NCBI GenBank assembly: GCA_040394475.1 | Contig: JBEBSD010000010.1 | Location: 59,260 to 123,259, forward strand | Source of the DNA: JBEBSD01 sp040394475 | GTDB taxonomy: Bacteria > Bacteroidota > Bacteroidia > Cytophagales > Spirosomataceae | DNA length: 64,000 nt | Reading direction: 5' to 3' | Part shown: piece by piece, positions 26,619 to 35,166 of the stretch | Layout of the letters: the number at the start of each line of letters is the position of its first letter | How positions within the stretch are numbered: position 1 is the stretch's first letter | Position numbers and translations under genes: made by a program | Notes under the pieces: model-generated | Databases searched by the model: none | What the model saw: the letters and a program-made list of their open reading frames with translations, nothing else | What the model was told of the DNA's origin: nothing

Positions 26619-29600
26619 CTAAAACCCTACCCTGAGACCAAACGTGACCGATTTTGCCGCCGGGTAACTACTGTGATCCAGCCTGAAATTCGTTTCAGGG
26701 TCCCACCAGGAGTACTTGGTGAAGGTCAGCAGGTTCTGCCCGCTGACATAGAGCTGTAAATTCCGCAGTTGCTGTATCCCAAGCCGCTGTGTCGGTAAAT
26801 TATAGGCCAGCATGATATTTTTCAATCTCAGATAAGAACCGTCTTCTATAAAACGGTCGGATACCCTGACGGGTGTCCGGAGACTGATCCGCGGGTATTT
26901 TGCATCCGGGTTTTCGGGAGTCCAGTGGTCATAAAAAACCGACTTGGGCATGTTCAGACCAAAGCCGTAGTCCATCGTATTGGTAATAGCGCTGGCATTG
27001 AAAATATCATTCCCCTGCGATCCCTGGAAGAAAATATTCAATTCAAAGTTCTTGAAGGTCATGGTTGAGTTCAACCCGTAGAGAAAATCCGGATTGGCAT
27101 CCCCGATATAGGTTTTATCGCTTTGGGAGATGCTTCCGTCTTCGTTCAGGTCCTTGAAAACAATATTTCCCAAATCATCGTAACCGTCTTCGAGATACCC
27201 CCAGAACTGTCCGATCGGTCGGCCCTCCCGGAGAATACCGGTTGCATCATTAATGATAATTACCCCCACATTGTCTCTCAGGATATCCTCTCCATCATAC
27301 AGACTGACCACTTTATTCCGGTTGAAGGAGATGTTCCCGTTGATATTCCAGGTAAAAGCACCTTTGAGAATACCGGCATCCAGGCCCAGTTCAACTCCGC
27401 TGTTCCTGACCTTACCGACATTCTGGGTAGTCCTCGAATACCCCAGGGAGGTAGGAAGCAGGACCGTACTCAACAAATCGTGCGTATTTTTCACGTAGTA
27501 ATCAGCTGTCAGGAACAGGCGGTTCGCCCATACCCCCAGGTCTATCCCGATATCAAACTGCGCGGTGGTTTCCCATTTCAACGAACCCGGAAGCACACCA
27601 CCCGGCGCGAACGTGTTGGCATAGCCGTCGTTAAAAATAGTCCGGCCCGAGGTGAGTTGATTAAGTGTTGAATAAGGATCGATTCCGGGGCTTCCGGTGA
27701 GTCCCCAGCTCGAGCGTACTTTCAAGTCTGAAATCGTCGTGTTCTGCTTCAGGAAATCTTCGTTTGAAAGCCTCCAGGCGAGGGCAGCAGAAGGAAAATA
27801 CCCCCATTTTAATCCCTCGCTGTACCGCGACGAGCCGTCCCGGCGCATGCTGATAGTGGCCAGGTACTTATCCCCGAAATTGTAATTCACCCGGCCCAGG
27901 TACGATGCCAGCACGGATTTGCTATAGCCCGACCCCGGTACATTCGGAGTGGCTGCAGCCCCCAGGTTGTAGGTTTCGAAGATATCACTCAGGAAACCCG
28001 ATCCGCTGCCCGCTATGGAAGTGGAAAGAAAATCCTGGTAGGTGATTCCCACTACCGCTGATAAGTGGTGCTTTTCTCCAAAGCTCTTCGTATAGTTGAG
28101 CGTATTTTCATTCAGAAAGCTCGTAAACTGACCGGCCTCCACAACGGCCGCCCCCTGGGAGTTGAAAAACCCGGTAGTGGTGTACCTGTCCTCACGGTCG
28201 TCACGGTTTTCAATACCGCCCATTACCTTCAGTGTCAGGTCCTTTGTCAGGTTGTATTGCAGGTTCAGATTAGCCAGCACCACATTGGCCCGGATTTCAT
28301 TGGATTGTTCGTTGATAAAATTAATCGGGTTCCGGATATCGGTAGCAATAAAAGGGTACGCCGTAGACAGTACCCTGTACGATCCGTCTTCGTTGAAGGG
28401 TGTCAGGGTTGGCGGGGCCGACATGGCCGCGTTGATCATGGAACTTCCCCGCGATCCGCCCCCGCTGTCCTTCCGTTTGGTTGTCAGGCGGGTGAGCGTG
28501 CTCGAAAAGTCTACACGAAATTTATCGCTCACTTTGTGTGCAATACTGGTTTGCAAGGAGTAGCGGTTATAATTACTGCCCTTTATGATCCCGCCCTGTC
28601 CAAAAGCACTTCCCGAAATGGAAAACTGCGTTTTGTCATTGCCGCCGTTGACATTTAACGAACTGGTCAGTATAGGCGCCTTCCGGAATACGAAATCCTG
28701 CCAGTCAAACCCTTCTCCGAAGCCATCGATAGCTGCCTGCGAAAAAAACGGCGTAATGTTGTCGTTCACCGCTTGCTCGTTATAAAACATCGCGTATTCT
28801 TTTGCATTCATCAGGTCCAGCTTTTTGATCAGTTTCTGAGAACTATAGCTGGTTTCAAAATCTACCACAGTCCGGCCGCTCTTTCCCCGTTTCGTAGTGA
28901 TGATCACCACGCCGTTTGCGCCCCTGGAACCATAAATAGCGGTAGCGGATGCGTCCTTCAGAATTTCCACACTCTCTATATCGGCATTATTCAGCTGTGT
29001 AGGATTGCCGCTGACCGGAAAGCCGTCGATCACATACAAAGGTTCATTGGTCCCCTGAATGGAGTTACCTCCCCGTACCCGTACCGAAATGGCAGCGCCG
29101 GGCGCTCCCGAACTCTGACGGACATGCACGCCGGGCGCCCGTCCGGACAACGCCTGCAATACATTTGCATTCGGAAAGGCGTTGATTTCCCGGGCCTTAA
29201 TCTGTGTCACGGAACCCGTCAGGTCACTTTTCTTAACCGTTCCGTACCCGATTACCACCACTTCTTCCAGCGCTTTCAGATCGGGCTGCAGCGAAACATT
29301 CAAAATGCTGCGATTCCCGGCACTCAGCTCCTGGTTAAGGTATCCTACAAATGAGAAGACCAGTACGGGTGAGCCCGAATCGGGTATGGTCAGCTCAAAT
29401 TGTCCTTCACTGTCGGAGGTGGCCCCCCGCTGGGTCCCTTTCAGCAGAATGCTGACCCCCGGCAGCGCCACGCCGTTCTCATCGGTTACCCGTCCGCGGA
29501 TCTCCCTTTCCATTCGCTGCAGCTCCTGTAGCCGCTGCTCCCTGTTGATCCGGTCCGGCCACCCCACCCGGTCGCGGACTTTCTTTTCCGGGATCAGCGG

Positions 29601-30047
29601 GACGACAGTCTCTTTAACAGCAGCGGGCGGCGCTTTCTTTTTCACGACAATCGTTTTGTCGATAATCGAATATTCCAGCGCTTGTCCGCTGAATAACTGG
29701 TCCAGTGTCTCGGTTAATGTCTGGTTCTTCACGCTCAATGATACTTTCTTACTCTGCCGGAGCAAGTCGGTCTGTATCCAGAATGCGTAACCCGACTGTT
29801 TTTCGATTTTATCCATCACTTTTTCCAGCGTCAGATGCTGCACTGAAAAACTGAGGCGTTGCGCATTTCCATTTGCATAAAGATGCAGGCAGGAAATTAA
29901 CAGCAGCAAGGAAACAACGTTTATCCTCATAATGATTTTTCTCTGCACTGAAGGCGCCGGAAGACACTGTCTAAAGGTTTCTGTCCACCTGTTACACTGC
30001 CTGCCTTTTCGCAGCACCTGCAATAGGTAAATGGTAAAATATTCCAT
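26619..30047 (-). CDS. SusC/RagA TonB-dependent receptor with STN signalling domain
   Basis: A 1142-residue protein when started at ATG 30047; the reading frame extends 36 codons further, but that part is unlike the family. A long N-terminal leader ends in a hydrophobic signal (about 40-60). An STN domain spans about 66-136, then a carboxypeptidase-regulatory-like domain (about 180-255, GVSILLKGTQRGATSDSEG), TonB box EEVVVIGYG, plug, and a 22-strand barrel ending VTFGLRVGF. It imports glycans across the outer membrane with TonB energy. The STN domain should signal to the FecR gene product 170 bp upstream, which controls the sigma factor. Confidence 0.92.
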   Translation of the reverse strand: MEYFTIYLLQVLRKGRQCNRWTETFRQCLPAPSVQRKIIMRINVVSLLLLISCLHLYANGNAQRLSFSVQHLTLEKVMDKIEKQSGYAFWIQTDLLRQSKKVSLSVKNQTLTETLDQLFSGQALEYSIIDKTIVVKKKAPPAAVKETVVPLIPEKKVRDRVGWPDRINREQRLQELQRMEREIRGRVTDENGVALPGVSILLKGTQRGATSDSEGQFELTIPDSGSPVLVFSFVGYLNQELSAGNRSILNVSLQPDLKALEEVVVIGYGTVKKSDLTGSVTQIKAREINAFPNANVLQALSGRAPGVHVRQSSGAPGAAISVRVRGGNSIQGTNEPLYVIDGFPVSGNPTQLNNADIESVEILKDASATAIYGSRGANGVVIITTKRGKSGRTVVDFETSYSSQKLIKKLDLMNAKEYAMFYNEQAVNDNITPFFSQAAIDGFGEGFDWQDFVFRKAPILTSSLNVNGGNDKTQFSISGSAFGQGGIIKGSNYNRYSLQTSIAHKVSDKFRVDFSSTLTRLTTKRKDSGGGSRGSSMINAAMSAPPTLTPFNEDGSYRVLSTAYPFIATDIRNPINFINEQSNEIRANVVLANLNLQYNLTKDLTLKVMGGIENRDDREDRYTTTGFFNSQGAAVVEAGQFTSFLNENTLNYTKSFGEKHHLSAVVGITYQDFLSTSIAGSGSGFLSDIFETYNLGAAATPNVPGSGYSKSVLASYLGRVNYNFGDKYLATISMRRDGSSRYSEGLKWGYFPSAALAWRLSNEDFLKQNTTISDLKVRSSWGLTGSPGIDPYSTLNQLTSGRTIFNDGYANTFAPGGVLPGSLKWETTAQFDIGIDLGVWANRLFLTADYYVKNTHDLLSTVLLPTSLGYSRTTQNVGKVRNSGVELGLDAGILKGAFTWNINGNISFNRNKVVSLYDGEDILRDNVGVIIINDATGILREGRPIGQFWGYLEDGYDDLGNIVFKDLNEDGSISQSDKTYIGDANPDFLYGLNSTMTFKNFELNIFFQGSQGNDIFNASAITNTMDYGFGLNMPKSVFYDHWTPENPDAKYPRISLRTPVRVSDRFIEDGSYLRLKNIMLAYNLPTQRLGIQQLRNLQLYVSGQNLLTFTKYSWWDPETNFRLDHSSYPAAKSVTFGLRVGF

Positions 30048-30216
30048 ACTTTTGTTAAGGTTGGATGAGTGAAAATATGAATACGAAGCATGTTTTATTT
30101 CTCCCGTTCGGGAAAATACAGGATTCCAACTTGCAACCGGGAGTGGTCCTAACACTTCCGGTTTTTTATTGAAATGCTGTTGTCGGCTACCAACCTGGTC
30201 GGCTCCGACGCTGGCG

Positions 30217-31458
30217 TTAGGAGCTGATCAGAATTTTCTTTCCTTCTATTTTAAAGTTTACACCACTGGTTTTAAGAACATTAAATAAGTGAGACACAGG
30301 CACTTCCCGGGACATTTTTCCACGAAAACGTTCTTCAGGCACCTTTCCATGAAACTCTACTTCCACGTCGTACCATCGGGAAACCTGTCGCATAATGGTC
30401 GGTAAATCCATATTCGTAAATTGAAAATTTCCGTTTTTCCAGGCTACCGTCGCATCCGTGTCAACCGTTTCTACCTGCAGCTCGGCATCGCCTGCCGCAA
30501 TGGGCAAGGATGCCTGTTGTCCCGGCAGTAAGGTAACTTCCCGGGTATCAGGGACCGGCTTCTTCTCTCTTTCGTCTACACGGAACACTTTCACGCGTCC
30601 TTCCAGCAGGGTGGTGGTGATTTTCCCCTCATCCGCATACCCATTTACATTGAAATGAGTGCCGACCACCACTATTGCCTGCTTGCCGGAAATCACCCGG
30701 AAAGGCGTCTTTTTATTACCGGCTTCTGTTACCTCAAAATAAGCCTCTCCTGTCAATTCCACTATCCTTTCGGCCGTGCCGAATTCGGTCGGGAACCGGA
30801 GTGACGATGCGGCATTGAGCCACACCTTGCTCCCGTCAGCCAATTGCAGATGATACTGCCCCCCACGGGGGGTTGTTACGGTGTTATACTGCCCTTTCAA
30901 GGATTGTGTCCCTTTTTCGGCTGCAGGCTTATAGGCGATACTTCCGTCGTCCGTTTTGAAGATCACGTAGTCCGACTGCCGTGCGATTTTGCCCCGCTGT
31001 ACCTGATCCAGATCAATCTGCCGGCCATTTGCCAGCGTTAAAACCGCCTTGCTGCCGCCCGGCAGCAGGTCGTCTTCTGCAATCGCAACGGCCTCCGGTA
31101 CGAGCGGCGCCTGCTGCCAGGCACGCCAGCCTATCGCCGCCCCTGCTACCACCACTATCGCCGCAGCATAACGGATGAAACGGTTGCCTATAAACGTGCC
31201 CTGAGCACGTCTATCCCGGGCGATTGTCTCACTTTCCTTCAGCACACGTTCCAGGGCCTGCTGACGGTCGCCCGCCGGATAGGCTTCCAGCGCCTCAAGC
31301 AGGAAACGCTCTTCCGTCAACCGCCTGAAAAGGGCCTGGTGCCTTGCATCCTGGGTCAGCCATTGCTCCAGGGCCTGACGATCCGCTTCGGATAGCGTCC
31401 CTTTAAGGTACCTGACGATCCGCTCTGCCTGGTCAAAATATTCCTGTTCGTTCTCCAT
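30217..31458 (-). CDS. FecR-family anti-sigma factor
   Basis: A 413-residue protein started at ATG 31458 (MENEQEYFDQAERIVRYL); the longer frame to 31566 is less likely. The cytoplasmic N-terminus (1-90) has the VRYLKGTLSEADRQALEQWL motif. A membrane helix spans about 94-112. The periplasmic FecR domain is at about 195-300 (LADGSKVWLNAASSLRFPTE, then ELTGEAYFEV). A C-terminal STN-like part ends FKIEGKKILISS. It holds or activates the ECF sigma factor encoded 135 bp upstream and receives the signal from the downstream SusC. Confidence 0.92.
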   Translation of the reverse strand: MENEQEYFDQAERIVRYLKGTLSEADRQALEQWLTQDARHQALFRRLTEERFLLEALEAYPAGDRQQALERVLKESETIARDRRAQGTFIGNRFIRYAAAIVVVAGAAIGWRAWQQAPLVPEAVAIAEDDLLPGGSKAVLTLANGRQIDLDQVQRGKIARQSDYVIFKTDDGSIAYKPAAEKGTQSLKGQYNTVTTPRGGQYHLQLADGSKVWLNAASSLRFPTEFGTAERIVELTGEAYFEVTEAGNKKTPFRVISGKQAIVVVGTHFNVNGYADEGKITTTLLEGRVKVFRVDEREKKPVPDTREVTLLPGQQASLPIAAGDAELQVETVDTDATVAWKNGNFQFTNMDLPTIMRQVSRWYDVEVEFHGKVPEERFRGKMSREVPVSHLFNVLKTSGVNFKIEGKKILISS

Positions 31459-31593
31459 CTTCTTTCTTTTCACCGTTAAGACACGCGAGAAACGAAAGTG
31501 GATAACAATTTGCAGAAAAAATAAAATAATGCCCCGTTCATTCATCCGGGCTATACGGGAAATCAAACTGATCCGACAAACGTCCGGCCGCCG

Positions 31594-32181
31594 TTACATG
31601 CTCCCGCCCGGATTGATAAAAATGAGCAGCCAGGCGAATAATTCAGGCGTCAGTTTGAGCCGGAGCAACTCCAGCGCACGCTGCTTCTGCTTTTTGACGG
31701 TGTTGACCGATATGCCCAGTTCGTCGGCGATCTCCTGGTTCTTTTTCCCTTCCAGGTAGCTCCTGATACTAATAATGCGGTACGTTTCCGGCAGCGACCA
31801 GAGTGCTTCCTGTATGGCGGCCAATACCTCCGACGTAATAATTGCGTCCATCACAGACTTCTCTTCCGGCTCTGTATCCCCCTGAGAACCGGCATAAGCA
31901 TTCACCACTTTGAGGTGCCGTATGACATTGAGTGTGGCGTTTTTCACCGAAGTATAGAGAAATTTTTTGACCGCCGCCGGGTGGGAATCCACCTGATGGC
32001 GTTGTTGCCAGTAACTGATAAAAGCGTCTTGGGCGATGTCCTTCGCCTGGTCCTTGTCGTGCAGCATCTGAAAAGAAAAGTATACCAGGCGATCGTAAAA
32101 TTCATCAAACAAAGCCGTTAGCCCCGCGTTCTCCAACGCGCTATCCTGTTTCTTCCTGAACACCTCCCCAAACAATCCCAT
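31594..32181 (-). CDS. ECF sigma-70 factor of the FAD/SusCD locus
   Basis: A 195-residue protein. Region 2 spans about 25-95 (HDKDQAKDIAQDAFISYWQQ) and region 4 about 125-180 (LPETYRIISIRSYLEGKKNQ, EIADELGISVNTVKKQKQRA). The C-terminal tail is hydrophobic (LFAWLLIFINP), as in many Bacteroidota FecI-like factors. It is the first gene of the run sigma > FecR > SusC > SusD > FAD oxidoreductase > FMN-bind-like/HEAT and should induce that run when FecR is signalled. Confidence 0.92.
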   Translation of the reverse strand: MGLFGEVFRKKQDSALENAGLTALFDEFYDRLVYFSFQMLHDKDQAKDIAQDAFISYWQQRHQVDSHPAAVKKFLYTSVKNATLNVIRHLKVVNAYAGSQGDTEPEEKSVMDAIITSEVLAAIQEALWSLPETYRIISIRSYLEGKKNQEIADELGISVNTVKKQKQRALELLRLKLTPELFAWLLIFINPGGSM

Positions 32182-32279
32182 GGCTGTCGTTTCTTTTTAC
32201 CACAATTACAATGTACAAATTTTTGCAGAAAAAGTCTATTATTCAAGTAATAGGAGAAATTAATGCGTCCTGGGTGCTT

Positions 32280-32770
32280 GCGGGGAGTGGGCAATGGGCG
32301 GCGGGGGGGATTGCCGGGTGAGCGGAGTCGAACCCCCGGGTTCCTGGTTGCTGGTGCTGGATAATGTGGACCCGGCGGGGTGTTTTTGGGGAATGGGCAA
32401 CGGGGAATAGGCGACGGGCAGGCGGGATTGCCGGGTGAGCGGAGTCGAACCCCCGGGTTGCTGGTTGCTGGCGCTGGGAAATGTGGACCCGGCGGGGTGT
32501 TTTTGGGGAATGGGTAACGGGGAATAGGCGACGGGCGGAGGGGGATTGCAGGGTGAGCGGAGTCGAACCCCCGGGTTCCTGGTTGCTGGTGCTGGATAAT
32601 GTGGACCCGGCGGGGTGTTTTTGGGGAATGGGCAACGGGGAATAGGCGACGGGCGGGGAGATCGTCAACCGCTCCTGGAACTCACCAGGCAACGGGCAGC
32701 AGAAAACCGCCCGTTCCCCGTTCCCCAGACCCCGTTCCCAAAAACCGCCCATTCCCCGTTCCCCAGACCC
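32280..32770. repeat. Tandem 117-118-bp GC-rich repeat, three copies, with heptamer segments
   Basis: The phrase TTGCCGGGTGAGCGGAGTCG begins at 32311 and 32428 and, as TTGCAGGG, at 32546 (periods 117 and 118). Each unit contains GTCGAACCCCCGGG, GTGGACCCGGCGGGGTG and a heptamer stretch (TGGGGAA, TGGGCAA, CGGGGAA, TAGGCGA). The right end (32710-32770) has CCCGTTC/CCCAGAC heptamers. The region fills most of the 615-bp gap between the sigma gene and the small membrane protein gene. The minus-strand frame through it encodes only the repeat and is not taken as a gene. Confidence 0.75.
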
Positions 32771-32796
32771 TGGAAAAAAAACGGTCCAGATGATGC

Positions 32797-32979
32797 TCAG
32801 GTATTGTTACGGCCGGATAAATTATCCCAAACCAGCCCTGCAAGCAAGGCCGCGGCAGTTACGTACAAAAATGGTGGGATCGTCCAGTTTTGGAAATAGA
32901 ATAATCCCAGGACAATCAGATTCCCGAACAATAGCAGCAACGATACTACTCTTACTACAGCCAGATATTCCTTTTTCAT
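32797..32979 (-). CDS. Small two-helix membrane protein
   Basis: A 60-residue protein with two predicted membrane helices (VVSLLLLFGNLIVLGLFYF and PPFLYVTAAALLAGLVW), a basic N-terminus (MKKEY) and a charged tail (DNLSGRNNT). It starts 58 bp after the stop of the GH99-like gene in the same direction and is probably the last gene of that operon. No family is recognised. The hydrophobic pattern, start and position make it likely real. Confidence 0.6.
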   Translation of the reverse strand: MKKEYLAVVRVVSLLLLFGNLIVLGLFYFQNWTIPPFLYVTAAALLAGLVWDNLSGRNNT

Positions 32980-33037
32980 CTGAACAATTTGTTTTAGTTT
33001 ATAGCTGGTAACCAGAATATTCCTTCAATATTAACGA

Positions 33038-34846
33038 TTATGGCTCCGTATAAAAATAATTAAACCGACCTGATGGTGCGGTGTCTCCGCTCAGGTAAAA
33101 ATCCATAATATCGCCCTGCTGCTGCATATTATCCTGCCATTTGAATTCGAAATTAAGAGCCCCTTCCCCCAGCAAGGCTCTGGGAATCCTGATTTCCATC
33201 TTATTGCCCGTGACCGCATAGTCAAGCTCGCCCACCTTTTTCCAGTTCCAGGCAGCAGTGGTTTTTTCCAGGATCGCCTTTTTGCCGGGCGTCAGCCGGT
33301 TGACCACAAAGTCGTATCCTTCCCACCCGGTATTTTTATCCCGGTCGCTGTTAATATACAATTGCATCCAGGCCGTATCCGGCTGGGTGATCGGAGCCGC
33401 TGTCTCCACATAAAAATAGACATGATCCTGATCGCGCGCCACCTTGCTGCTCACAATATCATTACGTCCGGTAGCATTGCGGTAATGAAAACTCCCCCAC
33501 CCTTTATGGTCCCGGGGCCGGGTATTGCCTTTGTAGCTCAGAAATTCCGGCGTCACGCTTTCCCACTCTGCAAATGTTCCGTCGATTCCGACCGTAAGCG
33601 GCGCTGACACTTTCTGAGGAGCAGGCATCCCTTTGAACCGCCGGATATTGGCAACGAGCTGATAATAGTAATTGTCACCATGCCCGCCCTTCATCGGCTC
33701 GATGTCGCGGCTGTGTTCCTGGTCGAACTGATCCGGAAAGGCATTCGTCTGTTGCTGCCATACGTCGTACCGGCCTGCGATCCATTCGTTCCATCCGGTC
33801 ACGAAAAGCAGTTCCGGATCAATTTCCAGTCCGCGGTCCCACTGTTCCTGGAAGTTATACCCGTTATTCACGGCGCCCTGCTCGGTGATGGGCCCCTTCT
33901 GATGCGTGTAGCTGCGCCCAAACGATAAAGGAGCGTTCATGGCGGTCAGTCCGCGCTCCTCATTCCAGTTTTGGGAAACCCCCACCGTCGCCTGTTCAAA
34001 GCCGCCATCCGGCTTTTTCACAAATCCATGCTGCGGATAAATTTCCAGCCAGCCCCAATGTTCCGGATGCTGCGGACCTTTGTTGTAAACCGGCTGCCCC
34101 GGCCGGAACGTAAAGAATTCCAGCAGCGCCTTTGTCAGCTGCGGATCGGCTGGTTTTCCTTTCAAATCCTGTGTAAACTCCTTGGATGCCATAATCAGCG
34201 GTTTCCCTTTCCAGTGAAACCACAAGTCCTTATACAATCCTGGCTGGTACAGATCGTGGTAAATCTCCCGGATGATCTCTTTGCCGCCTTCGGTTGTCCA
34301 GAAAGGAAGCATAAATGCAATTTGCGGGGTCCTGACGCCTTCTTTCCGGGCTTGTGTCCATACCTCGCACAATTTCATGTACGATTCCTTCCACGTCAGG
34401 TTGCCGTTGGTACAGTCAAACATCACCATATCGACACCGGCATCTGCCAGCATCTCTGCATGCCTGCGCAGCACCCATTCATCGGTATCCAGGTAATAGC
34501 CAAACAAAGGTTCCCCCCAGTACCAGGGAGTGTTTTCTTTTGGCCAGATCGGGTTGTTGTAATCGTCCACTGCTTTGGGATTACGGGCCAGGTACTCGGT
34601 CACGTTCAGCGGGGCGTTCTGACTCATGCGGCTTTGCCGGGTGTGCCAGGTCCAGTAAAACATCCCTACGAATTTATCTTTCCGTTGCGGGCCGGCCTCT
34701 TCAAATCCGGGAAGCGTCCTTCCGAGGGCATCCGTTGCGGTGCTGTTGGTATGCTGCTGCTGCGCAGCTGCAGTGAGCGCCAGTCCTCCGGCCAGGGCAA
34801 GGGCCATCGCTGTTTTTGCTAAATCAATACGGTGGTTATTCATCAT
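33038..34846 (-). CDS. Exported GH99-like/GH71-like protein with C-terminal sugar-binding domain
   Basis: A 602-residue protein with a signal peptide (about 1-28). The catalytic-type TIM barrel covers about 55-400: KFVGMFYWTWHTRQS, LADAGVDMVMFDCTNGN, KGKPLIMASKEF and VTGWNEWIAGRYD (about 348-360), a hallmark of the GH99-like/WbsX group. About 415-602 forms a beta-sandwich like a CBM9-type domain (YINSDRDKNTGWEGYDFVVN). GH99 enzymes are endo-alpha-mannosidases; related proteins have other or unknown specificities. It is a paralogue of the gene at 35167-36912 in the same PUL and probably acts on the glycan handled by the two SusCD pairs. Confidence 0.75.
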   Translation of the reverse strand: MMNNHRIDLAKTAMALALAGGLALTAAAQQQHTNSTATDALGRTLPGFEEAGPQRKDKFVGMFYWTWHTRQSRMSQNAPLNVTEYLARNPKAVDDYNNPIWPKENTPWYWGEPLFGYYLDTDEWVLRRHAEMLADAGVDMVMFDCTNGNLTWKESYMKLCEVWTQARKEGVRTPQIAFMLPFWTTEGGKEIIREIYHDLYQPGLYKDLWFHWKGKPLIMASKEFTQDLKGKPADPQLTKALLEFFTFRPGQPVYNKGPQHPEHWGWLEIYPQHGFVKKPDGGFEQATVGVSQNWNEERGLTAMNAPLSFGRSYTHQKGPITEQGAVNNGYNFQEQWDRGLEIDPELLFVTGWNEWIAGRYDVWQQQTNAFPDQFDQEHSRDIEPMKGGHGDNYYYQLVANIRRFKGMPAPQKVSAPLTVGIDGTFAEWESVTPEFLSYKGNTRPRDHKGWGSFHYRNATGRNDIVSSKVARDQDHVYFYVETAAPITQPDTAWMQLYINSDRDKNTGWEGYDFVVNRLTPGKKAILEKTTAAWNWKKVGELDYAVTGNKMEIRIPRALLGEGALNFEFKWQDNMQQQGDIMDFYLSGDTAPSGRFNYFYTEP

Positions 34847-34863
34847 TTATTTTTATAAAAAGA

Positions 34864-35157
34864 GGCCGTCTGAAAAGGTAAAAACTGTACTTTTTGTTAT
34901 ATCGAGCCTGCGGTTCGCCGATACCCTTCGACGGCCTCAGGGACCCCTTTGACAAGCTACCATTGCCCCTGCTCTTTCCCGTCTTCGACTGGGTCACGCT
35001 GACGGTGAAAGCGTGATGGCGGGTCTCAGACCCGCGGACAAACTACACAATTACGCAGGTCGTGAGACCTGCTATCACCCTCCGTCGTCAACGTGACCCG
35101 GTCATGAGACGAGGGAGAGCTGTGATTAAGGCAGTCGGGGACTACTTTCAGACAGCC
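34864..35157. repeat. Nested inverted-repeat element between two GH99-like genes
   Basis: Outer arms GGCCGTCTGAAAAG (34864-34877) and CTTTCAGACAGCC (35145-35157) are complementary except for one base and one gap. Inside are a second pair of arms around GGGTCACG (about 34991) and CGTGACCC (about 35092), a palindrome GCGGGTCT/AGACCCGC (35019-35035) and a perfect hairpin GCAGGTC-GTGA-GACCTGC (35055-35072). A TTCGACGGCCTCAGG motif near 34928 resembles widespread REP-like sequences. No gene is seen. It could be a small non-autonomous mobile unit or a processing site within the operon. Confidence 0.6.
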
Positions 35158-35166
35158 GCTTCGCGT

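Noticed and set aside
32311..32580. tRNA-like T-arm sequence (complement GGGTTCGACTCC) repeated here and at 53.3 kb
   Set aside because: No acceptor, D or anticodon arm can be built around it. It better fits the widespread TTCGACTCCGCTCA REP-like motif.
32243..32752. 169-codon minus-strand frame
   Set aside because: It is an open frame through the GC-rich tandem repeat; the product is only the translated repeat with no recognisable domain.
33971..34822. 283-codon plus-strand frame opposite the other GH99-like gene
   Set aside because: Same reasoning: the minus-strand protein has signal peptide, barrel motifs and a paralogue.
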